From NCBI RefSeq assembly GCF_021922925.1, contig NZ_CP040786.1, positions 1,798,001-1,862,000 of the forward strand: a DNA stretch of 64,000 nt, given 5' to 3'. A program made the position numbers and the translations under genes. Origin of the DNA: Clavibacter phaseoli (GTDB lineage Bacteria > Actinomycetota > Actinomycetes > Actinomycetales > Microbacteriaceae). The notes under the pieces were generated by a model. That model was not told the DNA's origin. It saw only the letters and a list, made by a program, of their open reading frames with translations, and made no database searches. Each line of letters begins with the position of its first letter. Position 1 is the first letter of the stretch. This document shows, one piece after another, positions 8,279 to 16,646 of this stretch.

Positions 8279-9309
8279 TCCGGCGCGCGTACGGCTGGCA
8301 CCGGCCGCTGATGGCGGTGGCCGCGCTCATGGCCGTCGTCGCGGCGGCGTGCCTCGTGGGCGGCCTGGTCGACCACCGCGTCGTGACGGGCGCGCCGGTC
8401 TGGGGCAAGCCCGCCAAGTTCTCGCTGTCGATCCTCGTCTACGCCGTCTCCTGGGCCTGGCTCATCGCGCACCTCCCCCGCTTCCGGCGGCCGGCGCACG
8501 TCCTCGGCACGGTGGTCGCGGTCGCGCTCGTCGTGGAGCAGGCGGTCATCGTGGGCGCCGCGGCGGCCGGGACGACGAGCCACTTCAACGTCTCCAGCCC
8601 GCTCGCGACGACGCTGTGGGCCGTGATGGCCGCGTCGATCACCGTGCTCTACCTCTGCACGTTCGTCACGAGCCTCGCCGTGCTGCGGCTCCGGCTGCCC
8701 GACCCGGCGCTCACGCTCGGGATCCGCGCGGGCGCCCTGATCGCGCTCGTCGGCATCGGGCTCGCCTACCTCATGACGTCGCCGACCGCGGCGCAGCTCG
8801 CCGACTTCCACGGCGTGGCCGGCGCGCACACGGTGGGCGCGGGCGACGGCGGTCCCGGCATCCCCGTGCTCGGCTGGAGCACGACGGCGGGCGACCTGCG
8901 GATCCCGCACTTCGTCGGCATGCACGCGCTGCAGCTGCTGCCGATCGCGGCCCTCCTCCTCGGCGCGGCCGGCCGCCGGATCCCCGCGCTCGCGCCCGAC
9001 CGGGTGCGCGTGCGGCTGACGGCGATCGCGGCGGTCGCGTACCTGGCGGTCATCGCGATCGTCACGGTGCAGGCGCTCCGCGGCGAGCCGGTCACGGCGC
9101 CCTCCCCCGGGATCGCGACGGCGACCGCCGCGCTGGCCGTAGCGGCCCTCGCGGCGGCCGTCGCGGTGGTGCTGCGCGGGGGCCCGCGACTTCCGACCAC
9201 CGGACACGAGGGGCACTCGGACGGAGCGCGGGACCGGGAGGCGAGCGCGCCGGGCGCTCAGCCGAGCGCGGCGTCGAGCTTGGCGGAGATCTCCTCGAGG
9301 TCGAAGTAG
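8275..9309 (+). CDS. Polytopic membrane protein of unknown function, coupled to MerR
   Basis: 344 residues from GTG 8275, overlapping the MerR gene by 4 bp (GTGA). About eight hydrophobic segments are visible, including LMAVAALMAVVAAACLVGGL, FSLSILVYAVSWAWLIAHL, VLGTVVAVALVVEQAVIVGA and MHALQLLPIAALLLGAA. The loop TTSHFNVSSPLATTLWAVMA and the short HFVGMHALQ motif are distinctive, but I do not recognise the family. The last 18 or so residues read antisense across the end of the PTS IIB gene (52-bp convergent overlap), so the genuine functional C-terminus is probably the last membrane helix near 9180. Role unknown; a regulator-controlled transporter or sensor is a guess only. Confidence 0.75.
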   Translation: MIRRAYGWHRPLMAVAALMAVVAAACLVGGLVDHRVVTGAPVWGKPAKFSLSILVYAVSWAWLIAHLPRFRRPAHVLGTVVAVALVVEQAVIVGAAAAGTTSHFNVSSPLATTLWAVMAASITVLYLCTFVTSLAVLRLRLPDPALTLGIRAGALIALVGIGLAYLMTSPTAAQLADFHGVAGAHTVGAGDGGPGIPVLGWSTTAGDLRIPHFVGMHALQLLPIAALLLGAAGRRIPALAPDRVRVRLTAIAAVAYLAVIAIVTVQALRGEPVTAPSPGIATATAALAVAALAAAVAVVLRGGPRLPTTGHEGHSDGARDREASAPGAQPSAASSLAEISSRSK

Positions 9310-9530
9310 TTCTCGATCACGACGACGTCGGCGTACGTGGGCCCGATGCGGTCCACGAGCTCGGGCGACGTGAGGATCACCTGCGCGTCCTCGCCGAGGG
9401 AGGCGACGCTCGCGAGGTCGGCCGCGGTGACATCCGCCTCGATGCCGAGGCGCGCGAGCGCGCGCTCTGCGTTGACCTTGAGGATGCCGGACGTGCCGAT
9501 CCCCACGCCGCAGATCGCGACGACCTTCAT
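9258..9530 (-). CDS. PTS enzyme IIB, ascorbate/lactose superfamily
   Basis: 90 residues. The N-terminal segment VVAICGVGIGTSGILK carries the phospho-accepting Cys7 in a P-loop-like turn, as in UlaB/SgaB-type IIB proteins. The rest is a small alpha/beta fold. It receives phosphate from the IIA protein encoded immediately upstream (4-bp overlap, ATGA) and passes it to a sugar bound by a IIC permease. No IIC gene lies next to it, which is unusual. The 3' end overlaps the convergent membrane-protein gene by 52 bp. Substrate unknown; the neighbourhood is nucleoside/pentose metabolism. Confidence 0.85.
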   Translation of the reverse strand: MKVVAICGVGIGTSGILKVNAERALARLGIEADVTAADLASVASLGEDAQVILTSPELVDRIGPTYADVVVIENYFDLEEISAKLDAALG

Positions 9531-9976
9531 GCGCTCTCCTCGCCGGCCATGATGCGCCGGACCTCGTCGACGGTGGTGGCGGCGCGCAGCCGCGGGATGG
9601 CGGTGGCGTCGTTGAAGATGTTGGCCATGTCGGCGACCGAGGACACGTGCCGGTCGACCGTGGTGACCGCGAGGCCGACGATCACGTCCACGGGGTCGTT
9701 GTGCGCGTGCCCGAACGCCACCGGCTCCGTGAGCGTGACGACCGCGAGGCCGTCGGCGAGCGTCTCGGGGCCCGGCCGGGCGTGCGCGAGCGCGAGCCCC
9801 GGGGCGATGACGACGTAGGCGCCGAACTCCTCGACCACGCGGATCATGGCGTCCGCGTAGTCCGGGGTGGCCGCGCCCGAGCGGACGAGCGCGTCACCCG
9901 CCAGGCGCACGGCGGCGCGCCAGTCGGCGGCCTCGGCGCCGAGGGTGACGGCGTCGTCCGGGAGCGGTGGGAGCAC
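9527..9976 (-). CDS. PTS enzyme IIA, mannitol/fructose-ascorbate type
   Basis: 149 residues from GTG 9976. The motif VVIAPGLALAHARPGP places the phospho-accepting His in the family's usual AxPH/AHARP context near residue 75. It takes phosphate from HPr and passes it to the IIB encoded next (4-bp overlap). An AGAGAGG stretch about 10 nt upstream is a plausible Shine-Dalgarno sequence. The adenosine deaminase gene lies 69 bp upstream on the same strand, so the three may form one transcript. Without a linked IIC the pair may serve a remote permease or act as a regulatory phosphorelay. Confidence 0.87.
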   Translation of the reverse strand: MLPPLPDDAVTLGAEAADWRAAVRLAGDALVRSGAATPDYADAMIRVVEEFGAYVVIAPGLALAHARPGPETLADGLAVVTLTEPVAFGHAHNDPVDVIVGLAVTTVDRHVSSVADMANIFNDATAIPRLRAATTVDEVRRIMAGEESA

Positions 9977-10045
9977 GGGGTGCGACCTCTCTGTCGAAGC
10001 GGGCGGGCTGACGGGCGAGCGGGCGGGAGGCCGTGGGGCCCCGCG

Positions 10046-11164
10046 CTACAGGCGGGCGAACCCCTCGGAGATGATGTCGGCGAGCGCCTCGCGCTCCTCG
10101 AGCGGCAGGAAGGCCGCGGCGGCCGCGTTCAGCTGGAAGGCCTCGTGGTCGTCGAGGTCGTACGCGAACGCGTCCGTGAGGAGGGCCAGCTCCCGGCTGA
10201 TGCTCGTGCCGCTCATGAGGCGGTTGTCGGTGTTCACCGTGACGGCGAAGCCGAGCTGGTAGAGCAGGTCGAAGGGGTGGTCCGTCATCGCGTCGCCCCA
10301 CGCCTCGATGGCGCCGGTCTGCAGGTTCGACGACGGGCTGAGCTCCAGCGGGATGCCGCGGTCCTTGACCCACTGCGCGAGCGTGCCGAGGGTGACGAAG
10401 ACGTCCTCGCCCTCCTCGCTGTCGATCTCGATGTCCTCGGCGATGCGCACGCCGTGGCCCAGGCGGAGGGCCCGGCCGTCGAGGAGCGCGCCGCGGATGG
10501 ACTCCAGGCCGTCGGCCTCGCCCGCGTGGACCGTGCGGGGCATCCACTCGCGCGCCAGGAGGTCGAACGCGCCCTGCATGCGGGACGGCGGGAAGCCGGC
10601 CTCGGGGCCGGCGATGTCGAAGCCGACGACGCCGCGGTCGCGGTGGCGGATGGCGAGCTCGGCGATCTCGGTGCCGCGGTCCAGGTGGCGCATGGCGCTG
10701 ACGAGCTGGCCGACGCGGATGGATCCGCCCGCCTCCTCGACGCCGCGCACGGCCTCCTCGATGCCGGACTGCACGGCCTCGACCGTCTGGTCGAGCGACA
10801 GGCCGTTCCCGAGGTGCTGCTCGGGCGCCCAGCGGATCTCGCCGTAGACGACGCCGTCCTCGGCGAGGTCCTCGACGAACTCGCGGGCGACGCGCGCCAG
10901 GTGCTCCTCGGTCTGCATGACGGCGATGGTGACGTCGAAGGTCTTCAGGTACTCGACGAGGGATCCGGAGTCGGCGCTGGTGCGGAACCACTCGCCGAGG
11001 GCCTCGGCGCCCCGGGCGGGCAGCTCGAGGCCGATCTCGTCGGCGATCTCGACGATGGTGCCGGGGCGGAGGCCGCCGTCGAGGTGGTCGTGGAGGGAGA
11101 CCTTCGGGAGGTCGCGGTAGGAGCCTCCGCCGGGCAGCGTGGAGTCCTCGGGAGCGAGTGTCAT
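10046..11164 (-). CDS. add: Adenosine deaminase
   Basis: 372 residues. It deaminates (deoxy)adenosine to (deoxy)inosine using a catalytic zinc. Zinc-binding HDH is at 25-27 (LHDHLDGG), followed by the TVHAGEADG motif with catalytic His/Glu, LGHGVRIAED, LSPSSNLQTG and VNTDNRLMSGTSI with the metal-binding Asp. These are the full set for the family, and length is slightly above the usual 330-360. ATG 11164 has TAGATT exactly 6 nt upstream and no Shine-Dalgarno sequence, so leaderless expression is likely. It is divergent from the nucleoside hydrolase and upstream of the PTS IIA/IIB pair. Its product would feed purine nucleoside phosphorylase. Confidence 0.95.
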   Translation of the reverse strand: MTLAPEDSTLPGGGSYRDLPKVSLHDHLDGGLRPGTIVEIADEIGLELPARGAEALGEWFRTSADSGSLVEYLKTFDVTIAVMQTEEHLARVAREFVEDLAEDGVVYGEIRWAPEQHLGNGLSLDQTVEAVQSGIEEAVRGVEEAGGSIRVGQLVSAMRHLDRGTEIAELAIRHRDRGVVGFDIAGPEAGFPPSRMQGAFDLLAREWMPRTVHAGEADGLESIRGALLDGRALRLGHGVRIAEDIEIDSEEGEDVFVTLGTLAQWVKDRGIPLELSPSSNLQTGAIEAWGDAMTDHPFDLLYQLGFAVTVNTDNRLMSGTSISRELALLTDAFAYDLDDHEAFQLNAAAAAFLPLEEREALADIISEGFARL

Positions 11165-11170
11165 GGGACG

Positions 11171-11176
11171 AATCTA
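11171..11176 (-). promoter_or_regulatory. Candidate -10 box of add (leaderless)
   Basis: TAGATT on the minus strand ends exactly 6 nt before the ATG at 11164; no ribosome binding site is present. Confidence 0.6.
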
Positions 11177-11266
11177 CTAGCCTCGACGCGGCCCACGCGG
11201 AGGTCGTCGGCGCACGAACGATCGGTGCGCGAGACATCCGAGGGCCGCGACCGAGCCGGAGGACCC

Positions 11267-12202
11267 ATGCCCACCAAGATCCTGATCGACTGCGACCCGG
11301 GGCACGACGACGCCCTCGCCCTGATGCTCGCGCACGGCAGCCCCGAGGTGGAGATCGTCGGCATCACCACCGTGGCGGGCAACCAGACGCTCGAGAAGGT
11401 GACGCGCAACGCGCTCGCGGTGGCGACCGTCGCGGGGATCCACGGCGTGCCCGTCGCCGCGGGCTGCGCGCGCCCGCTCGTGCGGCCCGTGATGACGGCG
11501 CCCGAGATCCACGGCGAGAGCGGGCTCGACGGACCCGAGCTGCCCGAGCCGACCGTCGCGCTCGACCCGCGGCACGCGGTGGACCTCATCATCGAGACGG
11601 TCATGGCGCACGCGCCCGGCGAGATCACGCTGGTGCCGCTCGGCGCGCTCACCAACATCGCCCTCGCCGTGCGCCGGGAGCCCCGCATCGTCGAGCGCGT
11701 GAAGGAGGTCGTGCTGATGGGCGGCGGCTACCACGCGGGCAACAGCACGGCGGTCGCGGAGTTCAACGTCGCGGTCGACCCCGAGGCCGCGCACATCGTG
11801 TTCGGCGAGGCGTGGCCGGTGACGATGGTGGGCCTCGACCTCACGTACCAGGCGACCGCGACCCCGGAGGTCATGGCGCGCATCGCCGCCCTCGGCACGC
11901 CGGCCGCGCGCTTCGTCGTCGACTCGATGGAGTCGTACGGCCGGGCGTACCACGACCGCCAGGACTTCCCGAGCCCGCCCGTGCACGACCCGTGCGCCGT
12001 CGCGCGCGTCATCGACCCGCGCCTCGTCTCGGTGCGGCGCGCGCCGATCTCGGTGGAGCTGACGGGCACGCACACGACGGGAATGACGGTGGCGGACCTC
12101 CGCCGCCCCGCGCCCGACGGCTGCACGACGCAGGTCGCCGTCGAGCTCGACCACGCCGGGTTCTGGGACGTCGTGGTCGACGCGCTCGAGCGCATCGGCT
12201 GA
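11267..12202 (+). CDS. Nucleoside hydrolase (inosine-uridine preferring family)
   Basis: 311 residues. It hydrolyses the N-glycosidic bond of ribonucleosides to free base and ribose. The calcium-binding motif ILIDCDPGHDDALAL supplies Asp8, Asp10, Asp14 and Asp15. Further family landmarks are HGESGLDGPELPEP, LVPLGALTNIALAVRREP, VLMGGGYHAGN..AEFNVAVDPEAA, and the late PPVHDPCAVA with the catalytic His/Asp near 240. Substrate preference (IunH versus RihA/RihB) cannot be fixed from sequence alone. ATG 11267 follows a good Shine-Dalgarno sequence (ggagga, 11258-11263). It is divergent from add and convergent with deoA across a hairpin. Confidence 0.93.
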   Translation: MPTKILIDCDPGHDDALALMLAHGSPEVEIVGITTVAGNQTLEKVTRNALAVATVAGIHGVPVAAGCARPLVRPVMTAPEIHGESGLDGPELPEPTVALDPRHAVDLIIETVMAHAPGEITLVPLGALTNIALAVRREPRIVERVKEVVLMGGGYHAGNSTAVAEFNVAVDPEAAHIVFGEAWPVTMVGLDLTYQATATPEVMARIAALGTPAARFVVDSMESYGRAYHDRQDFPSPPVHDPCAVARVIDPRLVSVRRAPISVELTGTHTTGMTVADLRRPAPDGCTTQVAVELDHAGFWDVVVDALERIG

Positions 12203-12222
12203 GGCGGGATGCGGTCCGCCCG

Positions 12223-12254
12223 GCCCGGCCGTCGTCGCGGGACGACGGCCGGGC
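12223..12254. terminator. Hairpin between nucleoside hydrolase and deoA
   Basis: A perfect 14-bp stem (12223-12236 with 12241-12254) with a GCGG loop sits between two converging stop codons. Confidence 0.8.
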
Positions 12255-12260
12255 GGCGGA

Positions 12261-13559
12261 TCAGCCCTCGGCGGTGATGCGCTCCCGGACGAGCGGGCCG
12301 CGCGCGACGTGCTCCTCCGGGTCGCCGACGCGGTACGCGCCCTCGAGCGACTCCAGCGCGCGGTCGAACCGCTCGGGCTCGTCGGTGGAGAGCGTGAACA
12401 GCGGGTCGCCGCGGCGGACGCGGTCCCCCGGCTTCGCGTGCAGGTCGACGCCCGCGGCGTGCTGCACCGCGTCGCCCTGGCGCGCGCGGCCGGCGCCCAG
12501 GCGCCAGGCGGCGATGCCGAACGGGAGGGCGTCCTGCTGCACGAGCACGCCGTCGCGCTCCGCGGTCACCACGTGGGTCTCGCGCGCGACGGGCATCGCG
12601 GCGTCCGGATCCCCGCCCTGCGCGCGCACGGTGGCGCGCCATGCGTCCATGGCCCGGCCGTCGCGGAGGGCGACGTCGACGTCGGCGTCGGGGATCCCGA
12701 CCGCGGCGAGCATCTCCCGCGCGAGCGCCAGCGTGAGCTCCACGACGTCGGCGGGTCCGCCGCCCGCGAGCACCTCGACCGACTCCCGCACCTCGTTGGC
12801 GTTGCCGATGGCGAGGCCGAGCGGCACGTCCATGTCGGTGAGGAGCGCGGTCGTCCGCACCCCCGCGTCGGTGCCGAGCTCGACCATGGTGCGCGCGAGC
12901 TCGCGCGACCGGTCGATGTCCGTCATGAAGGCGCCGGATCCGAACTTCACGTCGAGGACGAGCGCGCCCGTGCCCTCGGCGATCTTCTTGCTCATGATGC
13001 TCGAGGCGATGAGCGGGATCGCCTCGACCGTGCCCGTGGCGTCGCGCAGCGCGTAGAGGCGCTTGTCGGCGGGGGCGAGGCCGCTGCCGGCCGCGCAGAT
13101 CACGCCGCCGTGGTCCTGCATCTGCCGCACCATCTCCTCCGTGGAGAGGTCGGCGCGCCAGCCGGGGATCGACTCGAGCTTGTCCAGCGTGCCGCCCGTG
13201 TGGCCGAGGCCGCGGCCGGAGAGCTGCGGCACCGCCACACCGTAGGAGGCGACCAGCGGCATGAGCGGGAGGGTGATCTTGTCGCCCACGCCGCCCGTGG
13301 AGTGCTTGTCGACCGTGGGCTTGCCGAGCTGCGAGAAGTCGAGCGTCTCGCCGCTCGCGATCATCGCGAGCGTGAGGTCGCGGATCTCGGTGCGGTCCAT
13401 GCCGCGCAGGAGGATCGCCATCGCGAGCGCGGCCATCTGCTCGTCCGCGACGTAGCGGTCGGTGTACGCCGCCACGAGCCAGTCGATCTCGGCGGTCGAG
13501 AGCCGGCCGCCGTCGCGCTTGGTCCGGATGAGGTCGACGACGTCGAACGCGGCGCTCAC
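12261..13559 (-). CDS. deoA: Thymidine phosphorylase
   Basis: 432 residues from GTG 13559. It converts thymidine and related pyrimidine nucleosides plus phosphate to base and deoxyribose 1-phosphate. The signature region VDKHSTGGVGDKITLPLMPLV is near residues 80-100, followed by LSGRGLGHTGGTLDKLESIPG (the nucleoside phosphorylase class II signature), SSIMSKKIAEGTGALVLDVK with the phosphate-binding Lys residues, and the C-terminal alpha/beta domain. The start overlaps the cdd stop by 4 bp (GTGA). It is the last gene of a BMP-transporter/cdd/deoA operon, so it handles nucleosides imported by that transporter. A hairpin lies 7 bp after its stop. Confidence 0.95.
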   Translation of the reverse strand: MSAAFDVVDLIRTKRDGGRLSTAEIDWLVAAYTDRYVADEQMAALAMAILLRGMDRTEIRDLTLAMIASGETLDFSQLGKPTVDKHSTGGVGDKITLPLMPLVASYGVAVPQLSGRGLGHTGGTLDKLESIPGWRADLSTEEMVRQMQDHGGVICAAGSGLAPADKRLYALRDATGTVEAIPLIASSIMSKKIAEGTGALVLDVKFGSGAFMTDIDRSRELARTMVELGTDAGVRTTALLTDMDVPLGLAIGNANEVRESVEVLAGGGPADVVELTLALAREMLAAVGIPDADVDVALRDGRAMDAWRATVRAQGGDPDAAMPVARETHVVTAERDGVLVQQDALPFGIAAWRLGAGRARQGDAVQHAAGVDLHAKPGDRVRRGDPLFTLSTDEPERFDRALESLEGAYRVGDPEEHVARGPLVRERITAEG

Positions 13560-13987
13560 GAGCGGTCCCCGTACGCGTTCAGCGTGCTGGGCCCGAAGGC
13601 GTCGGGCAGGACCTCGTCGATCGTGCGGATCCCCGACACGGTCTCCAGCAGCATGCCCGGCACCGCGTGCTCGAACAGCAGCTGCCGGCAGCGCCCGCAC
13701 GGCATGAGGATGTTGCCGTCGCCGTCCACGCACGTGAACGCCACGAGCTGGCCGCCGCCCGTGAGGTGCAGCACGGAGACGAGCGCGCATTCGGCGCAGA
13801 GGGTCAGGCCGTAGGAGGCGTTCTCCACGTTGCAGCCGGTGATGACGCGGCCGTCGGTCGCGATGGCCGCGACGCCCACGGGGAAGCGGGAGTACGGGAC
13901 GTACGCGCGGCCCATGGCCTCGTGCGCCGCCTCGCGGAGGGATCCCCAGTCGATGCCGCCCGACCCGCCGGGCTCCACGGCGCTCAC
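13556..13987 (-). CDS. cdd: Cytidine deaminase
   Basis: 143 residues from GTG 13987. It deaminates cytidine and deoxycytidine to uridine forms. Substrate motif CNVENASYG (52-60), zinc site CAEC with Cys64 and catalytic Glu66, then PCGRC supplying Cys97 and Cys100. This is the homotetrameric CDA arrangement. It is coupled at both ends: GTGA overlap with the permease stop upstream and GTGA overlap with deoA downstream. The product uridine or deoxyuridine is a substrate for phosphorolysis, consistent with operon order. Confidence 0.95.
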   Translation of the reverse strand: MSAVEPGGSGGIDWGSLREAAHEAMGRAYVPYSRFPVGVAAIATDGRVITGCNVENASYGLTLCAECALVSVLHLTGGGQLVAFTCVDGDGNILMPCGRCRQLLFEHAVPGMLLETVSGIRTIDEVLPDAFGPSTLNAYGDRS

Positions 13988-15288
13988 GACTTCACGTAGG
14001 GCTTGCCGGCGGCGGCCGGGCCGCGCACCTGCCCCACCAGTCCGGCGACCGCGGCGATGGTCACGACGTACGGCAGCATCAGCATGAACTCGCTCGGCAC
14101 GGGCGACCCGATGACGCCGAGGACGTTCTGCAGGTTGCTCGCGAAGCCGAACAGGAGGGCCGCGAGCGTGGCGCGCAGCGGATCCCACCGGCCGAAGATG
14201 ACCGCGGCCAGCGCGATGAACCCGGCGCCCGCCGTCATCTCCTTGTTGAACGCGCCGACGGACCCGAGCGTGAAGAACGCGCCGCCGAGGCCCGCGATCG
14301 CGCCCGCGAGGGACACGTTCCAGAACCGGGTCGCGGAGACCTTGATGCCCACGGTGTCGGCCGCCTGCGGGTGCTCGCCCACCGCGCGGAGGCGGAGGCC
14401 CCAGCGGGTGTGGAAGAGGCAGTACCAGACGAGGAACACGGCCACGTACATGAGGTAGACGATGATCGTCTGCCGGAACAGCACGGGGCCGATGATCGGG
14501 ATCTGGCCGAGGATCGGGATGTCGATGCGGTCGAAGCGCGGCGGGGAGTTGAGCGTGCCCGGGTCGGCCGACAGCACCTGCGAGAACAGGAAGCTCGTGA
14601 GGCCCGTGACCAGCACGTTGAGGACGACGCCGACGATGACCTGGTCGACCAGGTACTTGATGGCGAACGCCGCGAGCACGAACGACACCAGCATGCCGGC
14701 GACCATCGCGGACGCGAGGCCGATGAGCGGCTGGCCCGTGATGGAAGCCACCACGGCGGACACGAACGCGCCCGCCAGCAGCTGGCCCTCGATCGCGACG
14801 TTGACGACGCCCACGCGCTCCGAGAGCACGCCGCCCAGCGCGCCGAAGATGAGCGGCACGGACAGGGCGACCGTGCCCACGAGGAGGCCGGGCACGGGGA
14901 TGGTCTGGCCCGCGGATGCCCAGGTGAGGAACGCCACGAGGAACAGGATCGCGAACACGGCGGTGAACCACAGCGGCACCTTCGCCGAGCGGCGCACCAG
15001 GAGGGCGGACACCACGGTGAGCGCGGCGAGCACCACGGTGACGGCGACCCCGGTGGCGGCCGTCGGCAGCACGACCGGCGCGAGCTGGATGAGGTCCGTG
15101 CCGGTGGAGAGGCCGAACGTGCTCGATCCCTCGCGGCTGAACAGCACGAACAGGATGAGCGAGACGACGGCGAAGATCCCGAAGGCGACGGGCGCCTTCC
15201 AGCTCGTCGCGACGGCGCGCTCGAGGGCGACGGCCGCGGGGTCGTGCGGCGCCGGGGACGGCGCGGCGGTGGGCGTGGTCGCGGTCAT
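13984..15288 (-). CDS. BMP-family nucleoside ABC transporter permease (second subunit)
   Basis: 434 residues, ABC-type permease of the branched-chain amino acid/ribose-like superfamily. Many membrane helices, with characteristic segments LSERVGVVNVAIEGQLLAGAF (the N-V-A-x-E-G motif of NupQ/YufQ-type permeases) and WGLRLRAVGEHPQAADTVGI, the EAA-like loop that contacts the ATPase. The extended N-terminal 150 residues include extra hydrophobic helices. It starts at ATG 15288, overlapping the other permease by 4 bp (ATGA), and overlaps cdd at its end. Together with the other permease, the ATPase and the BMP lipoproteins it should form a nucleoside importer. Confidence 0.9.
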   Translation of the reverse strand: MTATTPTAAPSPAPHDPAAVALERAVATSWKAPVAFGIFAVVSLILFVLFSREGSSTFGLSTGTDLIQLAPVVLPTAATGVAVTVVLAALTVVSALLVRRSAKVPLWFTAVFAILFLVAFLTWASAGQTIPVPGLLVGTVALSVPLIFGALGGVLSERVGVVNVAIEGQLLAGAFVSAVVASITGQPLIGLASAMVAGMLVSFVLAAFAIKYLVDQVIVGVVLNVLVTGLTSFLFSQVLSADPGTLNSPPRFDRIDIPILGQIPIIGPVLFRQTIIVYLMYVAVFLVWYCLFHTRWGLRLRAVGEHPQAADTVGIKVSATRFWNVSLAGAIAGLGGAFFTLGSVGAFNKEMTAGAGFIALAAVIFGRWDPLRATLAALLFGFASNLQNVLGVIGSPVPSEFMLMLPYVVTIAAVAGLVGQVRGPAAAGKPYVKS

Positions 15289-16646
15289 GAGCTGAGCGCC
15301 GCCTTCCGGATCCGGGTGGTGCGACGCGCCCGGCCCGGCGCGGGGAGGCGGAAGACCGCCCGCACGAGCGGGGGTGCCGCGATGAACAGGACGATGAGCG
15401 ACTGGACGACCACGACGATGTCGATGGGCACGCCCTCGGCTGCCTGCATCGAGAAGCCGCCGGCCTTGAACGCGCCGAAGAGGATCCCCGCGACGAAGAC
15501 GCCCCACGGCCGGCTGCGGCCGAGCAGCGCCACCGTGATGGCGTCGAAGCCGATGCCCGCGTCGATCCCCGAGCTGAAGCCCGTGGTGACCGTGCCGAGC
15601 ACCTGGCTCGCCCCCGCGAGGCCCGCGAGCCCGCCGGAGATGAGCATGGCGTAGAGGTAGGAGTTCTTCACGTCGATGCCGGCGACCCGCGCCGCGCTCG
15701 GGTTCTCGCCCACCGCGCGGAAGCGGAAGCCGAGGCCCGAGCGGTTGAGGAGGTACCAGACGATCACCGTCGCGACGACGACCACGAGGAATCCCGCGTG
15801 CAGCGAGTACCCGTCACCGAGGAGCGCCGGGAAGATCGCGTCGTCGGCCATCGCCGGCGTCTTCGGGTTGTTCGAGCCGGGCGCCTGCAGCAGGCCGGGG
15901 GTCCGCAGCAGGTAGGAGAGGAGGTAGAACGCGACGTAGTTGAGCATGATCGTGACGATCACCTCGTGCGCGCCCGTGCGCGCCTTGAGGAGGCCGACGA
16001 TCCCGCCCCACACCGCGCCGCCCACGATGCCCGCGGCGACGGCGAGCACCAGGTGGATCACGGGCGGCAGGTCGAAGCCGAAGCCGACCCATCCCGCGCA
16101 CGCCGCGGCGATGAGCATCTGGCCGCGGGCGCCGATGTTGAACAGGCCCACGCGGAACGCGAGCGCGACGCCGAGGCCCGCCGCGATGAGCGGGGTCGCG
16201 AAGGTCAGCGTCTCGGTGAGCGGCTTGATGCCGTTCGCGAAGCCCGGGCGGCGGAAGTTGTAGATCGAGCCCTGGAAGAGCGCGGAGTACGCGCCCGACG
16301 CGGCGTCCCACCCGGCGCGGAGCGTGTCGAGCGGGCGGCTGAAGAAGTACCCGGCCGCCTCCTGCGTCGCCTCGTCGGTGACCGCGATGAGCAGCGCGCC
16401 CACGATCAGGGACAGCACGACCGCGAGCACCGACAGCAGCGCGCTGCCCGACGCGATCTCGCGGAGCACCTGGCCGGCGCGGGATCCCCCGTCGCCGTCG
16501 GCGGTCGCCACGGAGGGGACGCCCGCGGGCGCCTCGGAGCGCGTGGGGTCGCCCACGGATCCGGCCTCGCGGCCGGACGCGGGCAGCTGCCCCGCGGACG
16601 GGTCCTCGGGCCCCTGGCCCTCGGGACGAGTGGTGTCGTCGGTCAT
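15285..16646 (-). CDS. BMP-family nucleoside ABC transporter permease (first subunit)
   Basis: 453 residues. A Pro/Glu/Ser-rich cytoplasmic N-terminus of about 65 residues precedes the membrane domain (SALLSVLAVVLSLIVGALLIAV and further helices). Landmarks are ALAFRVGLFNIGARGQMLIAA (the GLFNIGAEGQ-type motif of NupP/YufP permeases) and LGFRFRAVGENPSAARVAGI, the ATPase-contact loop. ATG 16646 overlaps the ATPase stop by 4 bp, and its own stop overlaps the next permease start. It works with the second permease as a heterodimeric channel. The low-complexity N-terminus is longer than in Bacillus homologues. Confidence 0.9.
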   Translation of the reverse strand: MTDDTTRPEGQGPEDPSAGQLPASGREAGSVGDPTRSEAPAGVPSVATADGDGGSRAGQVLREIASGSALLSVLAVVLSLIVGALLIAVTDEATQEAAGYFFSRPLDTLRAGWDAASGAYSALFQGSIYNFRRPGFANGIKPLTETLTFATPLIAAGLGVALAFRVGLFNIGARGQMLIAAACAGWVGFGFDLPPVIHLVLAVAAGIVGGAVWGGIVGLLKARTGAHEVIVTIMLNYVAFYLLSYLLRTPGLLQAPGSNNPKTPAMADDAIFPALLGDGYSLHAGFLVVVVATVIVWYLLNRSGLGFRFRAVGENPSAARVAGIDVKNSYLYAMLISGGLAGLAGASQVLGTVTTGFSSGIDAGIGFDAITVALLGRSRPWGVFVAGILFGAFKAGGFSMQAAEGVPIDIVVVVQSLIVLFIAAPPLVRAVFRLPAPGRARRTTRIRKAALSS

